Made by a program: the position numbers and the translations under genes. From Paracnuella aquatica (GTDB taxonomy: Bacteria; Bacteroidota; Bacteroidia; Chitinophagales; Chitinophagaceae): a stretch of DNA of 64,000 bases. Under the pieces are notes generated by a model. That model was not told the origin of the DNA and made no database searches. It was given only the letters and a program-made list of their open reading frames with translations. Positions 59,230-64,000 of the stretch are shown here, piece after piece. The stretch covers positions 62,001 to 126,000 of the forward strand of contig NZ_QOWJ01000006.1 in assembly GCF_003332885.2 (NCBI RefSeq), in the 5' to 3' direction. Numbering within the stretch: position 1 is the first letter of the stretch; each line of letters opens with the position of its first letter.

Positions 59230-62200
59230 ATGCACATGAGAAAACTGCTATTTATGCTGGTGGCATTGCTATGCCATTCCCTCCTGCTTTTAGCGCAGAC
59301 CCGCACCGTCTCTGGTACGGTTACCGATGACCGGGGCAACCCGCTTCCCAATGTTTCAGTTCAGGTTCGTGGCTCCAATCAGGGTACCGTTTCGGGCCCC
59401 GATGGCACATTTACACTCAGTGTACCGGCCAATGCCCGGATACTTGTGTTTTCCTCGGTAGGCCGCACCGCGCAGGAACTGACCATTGGCACCAACACTT
59501 CGTTCAATGTTAGCTTGCAACCTGCCGACCGCAGCCTCGACGAGGTGGTAGTGGTGGGGTACGGTACCCAACGCCGGCGTGATGTTACCGGCAACATTGC
59601 TACCATCAAAGGCGGTGAAATTGCCAACAAGCCGGTACAAAGCTTTGAGCAGGCACTGGGTGGCCGCGCAGCCGGTGTGCAAATCACCATTCCAAGTGGT
59701 GTGCTGAACCAGCCCCCGGTAATCCGGGTACGTGGTACCAACTCTATTTCACTGTCGTCTTACCCGCTGGTAGTAATTGACGGTGTGCCCACATTTACCG
59801 GCGACGTAAGCGCCACCAACGCTGCCAGCAACGTGTTGGCCAGCATCAACCCCAACGACATTGAAAGCATCGACATTGCAAAAGACGCTGCCGCTACCGC
59901 CATTTATGGTAGCCGTGCTGCCAACGGTGTAGTGTTTGTAACTACTAAAAAAGGCAAATCGGGCCGTGCCCGTGTAACGCTGGATAGCTGGGTTGGTTTC
60001 AGCAACGTGCAGCGCCTGCCCGAGTTGCTCGATGCATTCCAATACACAGATTATAAAAACGAAGCCCTGCGCAATGCAGGTACGTTTAGCGCTACCAACC
60101 AGTTCAGGCTCACCAACGGCCCCGATGGACAGCCCATTAACACCAACTGGTACGATTACGTATACCGCCAGGGTGTGCAGCACAGCAACACGCTGAGCGT
60201 TTCCGGTGCCAGCGATGCTACCTCTTATTATTTCTCGGGTGGTTTTACCAACCAGCAGGGTATTATCAAGCGCAACGACTTCAAGCGCCTGAGCCTGTTG
60301 GCCAACCTCGACCACCGTGTAGGTAAAGTATTGAGTGTGGGTGGTAAAGTGCAGTACTCCAATGAAGATAACCTGGCCGCTACCAGCTCGGGTGCATTGG
60401 GCGATGCATTTTCTACTGCAGGCCTGGGCCGTGTGCCCCTGGTAACTGCGCCGAACATTTCGCCATACAACAACGATGGTTCTTACAACTACTCCGGCGC
60501 CCTCATTGGTGTGATGAACAACCTGCAAGGCCAGGTGGGTTTCAACAACCCGGTAATCCAGTTGGATCAAAACCGCAGTAACGCGGTGAACCAGCGCATT
60601 TTGACCAATGCTTATGTACAATTAAAGCCGTTTGAGTGGATGACCCTGCGTTCGGCTTATGGCATTGACAACATCTGGACCGACAACGAAATTTACTGGA
60701 GCCCTATTTCCGGTGAAGGTTTTGCATCCAATGGCTTAGCCCTGAGCCAGCTGGGTAAAAACAAAAGCACTGTTTGGACGAACACTGCCGAATTCCGGAA
60801 CACTTTTGCAGAAAAACACTACGCAAGCTTGTTGCTGGGTGTGGAAGAGCAAAAAACCGATGGTTCGGGCTATGGCCTGCAGCGCACCAGCGTAAACGAC
60901 CCTGCTTTTACCAACATCCAGGGTGGCTGGTCTACTCCTAACAATGCCGGTTTGTTTATTGGCGAAAGCTACCTCTACTCTGAGTTTGCTCGTGCTCAAT
61001 ACACGTACAACAACAAATACTTCCTTTCTGGAAACCTCCGCCGCGATGGTGCTTCGCAACTGGGTGCCAACAGCAAATATGGTACCTTCTGGGGTGCATC
61101 ATTGGGTTGGGAAATTACCCGTGAGAATTTCTGGCAGGGTGCCGGCCTCGACCGCATTTTCAGCAGCTTCAGGCTGCGCGGTAGCTATGGCAAAGTGGGC
61201 AACATTGGTGGCTTGGGCAACTTTGCTTCCCTGTCTACTTTTGGTTCCGGTTTGTATGGCGGCAATGGTACCGTGGCCTTTAACCAGGCTGGTAACGACG
61301 ACCTGACCTGGGAAACCAGCAAAAAGCTGGATATCGGGGTGAACTTTGGTTTCCTGAACGACCGCATTACCGGTGAGGTTACCTACTACCGCAACAACAT
61401 CGATGGCCTGCTGCTGTTTGTGCCGCAGCCGCCTTCTGCCGGTTTGCCTACCAACATTCCACAGAACATTGGTGCCATGTACAACAAAGGTGTTGAGATT
61501 GACCTGGGTGCACAGGTAATCAACCGCGAAAAGTTTTCCTGGAATACCAACTTCAATATTTCCTTTAATAAAAACGAAGTAACTGCACTGGCACCGGGCA
61601 TCACCAACGTAATTGGTACCACCGGCGGTTTGGAAAGCCCCAGCATCACCGTTGTGGGTGAGCCTATTGCTTCCCTGTTTGTAACCCGCACCAATGGTGT
61701 GGATCCCGCCACTGGCCGCCGGATCTTTATCAACAAAGCCGGCCGCGAAGTGTACTTCCAGCACATCGCACCTGCTGGTCAACCACGTTGGGCTTATGCC
61801 GATGGTTCGGTTGCCCCTGCAGTAAGCTCGGCCGATGCCGTAGTGCACAGCAACACGCAGCCTAAGTTTTACGGTGGATTCGACAACACTTTCCGCTATG
61901 GAAACTTTGAGCTCAGTACCTTGTTTACCTTCCAGGGCGGCAACTACATTTATTTTGGTACCAATGCCGGTCTGCGCGACCAGCGTTTCTGGAACAACTC
62001 AACCGACGTATTGAGAAGGTGGCAAAAAGCCGGTGACCAAACCGACGTTCCGAAAGCCATTTTTGGCGATAACATTTCCAATGGTTCTTCGTTCCCGCTT
62101 GACATGAATGTGTTCAAAGGCGACTTCATCAAACTACGCACCCTGACGCTGGCCTACAGCCTGCCCAGCAGCCTGGTGAGCAAAGCCCGCCTGAGCAGTC

Positions 62201-62364
62201 TGCGTTTTTATGTGAATGGCAATAACCTGCTGATCTTCACCGATTACCCCGGTCCTGATCCCGAGGTTTCAAGTAATGGTAACGGCACTACCAACTTTGG
62301 TATCGACCGTAACACCGTTGCCAACCAGCGCACCATCACATTTGGCTTGAACGTAGGTTTATAA
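59230..62364 (+). CDS. SusC/RagA-family TonB-linked outer-membrane receptor, without STN domain
   Basis: 1044 residues; ATG 59230 or 59236 (MRKLLFMLVALLCHSLLLLA). Signal peptide, then directly the carboxypeptidase-like sandwich (TVSGTVTDDRGNPLPNVSVQ), the TonB box-plug start LDEVVVVGYGTQRRRDVTG and the barrel ending TFGLNVGL. No STN domain and no fecR nearby, so control must differ from the locus at the left end. Works with the SusD encoded 23 bases downstream. Substrate unknown. Confidence 0.95.
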   Translation: MHMRKLLFMLVALLCHSLLLLAQTRTVSGTVTDDRGNPLPNVSVQVRGSNQGTVSGPDGTFTLSVPANARILVFSSVGRTAQELTIGTNTSFNVSLQPADRSLDEVVVVGYGTQRRRDVTGNIATIKGGEIANKPVQSFEQALGGRAAGVQITIPSGVLNQPPVIRVRGTNSISLSSYPLVVIDGVPTFTGDVSATNAASNVLASINPNDIESIDIAKDAAATAIYGSRAANGVVFVTTKKGKSGRARVTLDSWVGFSNVQRLPELLDAFQYTDYKNEALRNAGTFSATNQFRLTNGPDGQPINTNWYDYVYRQGVQHSNTLSVSGASDATSYYFSGGFTNQQGIIKRNDFKRLSLLANLDHRVGKVLSVGGKVQYSNEDNLAATSSGALGDAFSTAGLGRVPLVTAPNISPYNNDGSYNYSGALIGVMNNLQGQVGFNNPVIQLDQNRSNAVNQRILTNAYVQLKPFEWMTLRSAYGIDNIWTDNEIYWSPISGEGFASNGLALSQLGKNKSTVWTNTAEFRNTFAEKHYASLLLGVEEQKTDGSGYGLQRTSVNDPAFTNIQGGWSTPNNAGLFIGESYLYSEFARAQYTYNNKYFLSGNLRRDGASQLGANSKYGTFWGASLGWEITRENFWQGAGLDRIFSSFRLRGSYGKVGNIGGLGNFASLSTFGSGLYGGNGTVAFNQAGNDDLTWETSKKLDIGVNFGFLNDRITGEVTYYRNNIDGLLLFVPQPPSAGLPTNIPQNIGAMYNKGVEIDLGAQVINREKFSWNTNFNISFNKNEVTALAPGITNVIGTTGGLESPSITVVGEPIASLFVTRTNGVDPATGRRIFINKAGREVYFQHIAPAGQPRWAYADGSVAPAVSSADAVVHSNTQPKFYGGFDNTFRYGNFELSTLFTFQGGNYIYFGTNAGLRDQRFWNNSTDVLRRWQKAGDQTDVPKAIFGDNISNGSSFPLDMNVFKGDFIKLRTLTLAYSLPSSLVSKARLSSLRFYVNGNNLLIFTDYPGPDPEVSSNGNGTTNFGIDRNTVANQRTITFGLNVGL

Positions 62365-62387
62365 TTAAAGAACCCTAAAGTATTACA

Positions 62388-63836
62388 ATGAAAAAAAGCT
62401 TTTTATATATAGCATCGGCAGCGGCGCTGCTGCAGCTAACGGCCTGCGAAAAAGACCGGCTCAACCCGATACCCACCAACAGCATTGCCGAGGCTTCTGC
62501 CTTTGATTCGCGGTTGCGCATCGAAGGACAAGTACGGGCCATTTATGCCAGCATTAAAAACTCGGGCATGTATGGTGGGCGCTACCAGATTTTCAACGAC
62601 ATCCGCGGTGGCGACTTTTTGAACGAACGCACCAACGTGGTTACCGGCTTTGATGTGTGGAACTACACACCCAGCAACTCCTCTACCAACAGTGTGCAAA
62701 ACCATTGGTCAAGGGCATATTATGTCATCAACCTGGCCAACGTGTTTTTGGACGGTATGGCCAGCAAAGGCACACCGGTTGTAGGTGAAGCCTTGAGCAA
62801 AAACTTCCAGGGCGAAGCACGCCTGCTGCGGGCCATGAGTTATTACTCGTTGCTGCAGCTGTATGCACGTCCTTATTGGGATGGCAATGGCAGCAAGCCT
62901 GGTGTGCCGCTGCGCCTGAAAGGAAATACCGGCTCTGGCGATTATGCACTGGCCCGCGCCACCGTTGGCGAAGTGTACAACCAGATTCTGGACGACCTCA
63001 ATTTTGCGGAGCAAAACCTGCCGCTGAATTATTCATCTGCTGTGCTCAATACAACCCGTGCACACCGCAATACAGCCATTGCCCTGAAAACACGGGTGCT
63101 CCTGAGCATGCGCCGCTATGCAGATGTGATTACAGAAGCCAATAAAATTGTAAGTGCTGCTGCGCCGTTCCGTGCCGAAACGGGTGTGCCCCATGCATTG
63201 GAGCCAGCTTTTGCTTCCTTGTTTGGCGTTGCATCTACCACCAACGAAAACATCTTGTCGATGCCGTTTTCATCGGCAGAAGCGCCGGGAACGCAAAACC
63301 AACTGGGATACTATTATGGTCCTTCGGCCTTTAATGGCGGCAACGGTGAGTATTCGCTGAATCCTGCCGGCATCCTTGGTAATGCTGATTGGAAAGCTAC
63401 CGATGCACGCCGTGCACTCACTACCGTGGTGGGCAGCAAAACATGGCTGGCTAAATATGCCGATAAGAGCGGCTTATTCGTTGACTTTGCACCGGTGATT
63501 CGCTATGCCGAAGTGTTGCTCAACCTGAGCGAAGCCTTGGCTCGGGTAAACGGATTGGATCAGCGTGCTGTGGACCTGCTCAATGCAGTACGCCGCCGCT
63601 CGGATCCCACTACCACATTTGCCCCGGCATCGGCCGATGCCCTAATCAATTTGATCCTTACGGAGCGCCGCATTGAACTGCTGGGCGAAGGTCTCGCTGG
63701 TACCGACCTGACCCGCCTGGGCCTGGCCCTGCCGGCAAAGCCTGGTACTACCGCTGTAGAGCCCAATAGCCAGCAATATATATGGCCAATTTCTTCAACT
63801 GAGCTTTTATTAAATCCATTGATGGAGGATAACTAG
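62388..63836 (+). CDS. SusD/RagB-family nutrient-binding lipoprotein
   Basis: 482 residues. MKKSFLYIASAAALLQLTAC shows the lipobox LTAC. SusD features: YYVINLANVFLDGMASKGTP, QGEARLLRAMSYYSLLQLYA, EVYNQILDDLNFAEQNLPL, and VIRYAEVLLNLSEALARVNG with ILTERRIELLGEGLAGTDLT near the end. Shorter than the SusD at 4280-5968. It ends with IWPISSTELLLNPLMEDN, a typical family C-terminus, so the gene is complete. A terminator follows. Confidence 0.94.
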   Translation: MKKSFLYIASAAALLQLTACEKDRLNPIPTNSIAEASAFDSRLRIEGQVRAIYASIKNSGMYGGRYQIFNDIRGGDFLNERTNVVTGFDVWNYTPSNSSTNSVQNHWSRAYYVINLANVFLDGMASKGTPVVGEALSKNFQGEARLLRAMSYYSLLQLYARPYWDGNGSKPGVPLRLKGNTGSGDYALARATVGEVYNQILDDLNFAEQNLPLNYSSAVLNTTRAHRNTAIALKTRVLLSMRRYADVITEANKIVSAAAPFRAETGVPHALEPAFASLFGVASTTNENILSMPFSSAEAPGTQNQLGYYYGPSAFNGGNGEYSLNPAGILGNADWKATDARRALTTVVGSKTWLAKYADKSGLFVDFAPVIRYAEVLLNLSEALARVNGLDQRAVDLLNAVRRRSDPTTTFAPASADALINLILTERRIELLGEGLAGTDLTRLGLALPAKPGTTAVEPNSQQYIWPISSTELLLNPLMEDN

Positions 63837-63878
63837 AATTAGGTAAACCTGTTTTGTTTTCTCTGCCTTTTAATGGTG

Positions 63879-63908
63879 GGCCGCTGCTTCTGCAGTGGCC
63901 TTTTTTTA
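63879..63908 (+). terminator. terminator after the second susCD pair
   Basis: GGCC-CTGC / GCAG-GGCC with one bulged pair and a TTCT loop, followed by T7. Confidence 0.85.
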
Positions 63909-64000
63909 TGGGTAAAAATGGCCTGCCAAAAACAATGGTTAACCAACGATGGGCTGTCGGATTTATACAGCACACTTCAGAAATCTGTAGAAATGAACCG

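Overview
The window comes from a Bacteroidota chromosome, most likely a member of the Chitinophagaceae. The signs are two SusC/SusD pairs, one with a FecR anti-sigma factor; a type IX secretion sorting domain; promoters of the TTTG / TAnnTTTG type; almost no Shine-Dalgarno sequences; and the clustering of birA, rsfS, ftsH and a LUD-domain gene. Base composition is moderate and even, except for an AT-richer patch at 37.15-37.43 kb. No tRNA, rRNA, CRISPR array, phage gene or classical insertion sequence was seen.

Layout. 0-6 kb: the 3' part of fecR, then a SusC receptor with an STN domain and its SusD, a sigma/anti-sigma controlled uptake locus. 6.3-13.4 kb: a TetR regulator and a tripartite RND efflux system (TolC, membrane fusion lipoprotein, pump). 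13.7-20.3 kb: an NYN plus cold-shock-domain protein, an unlisted 44-residue membrane microprotein, cdsA, a CPBP protease, dus, a REP-associated tyrosine transposase (RAYT) between two REP-like hairpins, an SMR exporter and a glutathione peroxidase. 20.8-24.5 kb: a 1218-residue secreted protein with cysteine-containing repeats and a T9SS tail. 25-31 kb: DUF2911, aldehyde dehydrogenase, small lipoproteins, GNAT, tadA, superoxide dismutase, then yidD-rnpA and rpmH. 31-46 kb: mostly housekeeping genes (M48 protease, serS, PPIase, gcvH, VanZ, prfA, amidohydrolase, birA, rsfS, ftsH, LUD protein, lpxH). 46-56.5 kb: merR, a small lipoprotein, M23 peptidase, alaS, PDZ protein, gatB, a TlpA-like thioredoxin lipoprotein and recO. 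56.7-64 kb: an MMPL exporter and a second SusC/SusD pair without STN.

The most striking layer lies between the genes. At least eight sequence families form long imperfect inverted repeats at gene ends. Two families differ between copies by paired changes that keep the stem. Others are made of degenerate short words followed by their reverse complement. Several run into coding sequences and supply stop codons or C-terminal tails. A degraded small gene with two frameshifts is hidden between the VanZ gene and prfA.

How the genes work together: the two SusCD pairs import unknown glycans or other nutrients; the RND, SMR and MMPL systems export toxic or envelope compounds; cdsA, lpxH, M23, FtsH, PDZ and M48 proteins serve the envelope; serS, alaS, gatB, prfA, tadA, dus, rsfS, rnpA and rpmH serve translation. 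All functions are inferred from sequence motifs; no database search was possible.
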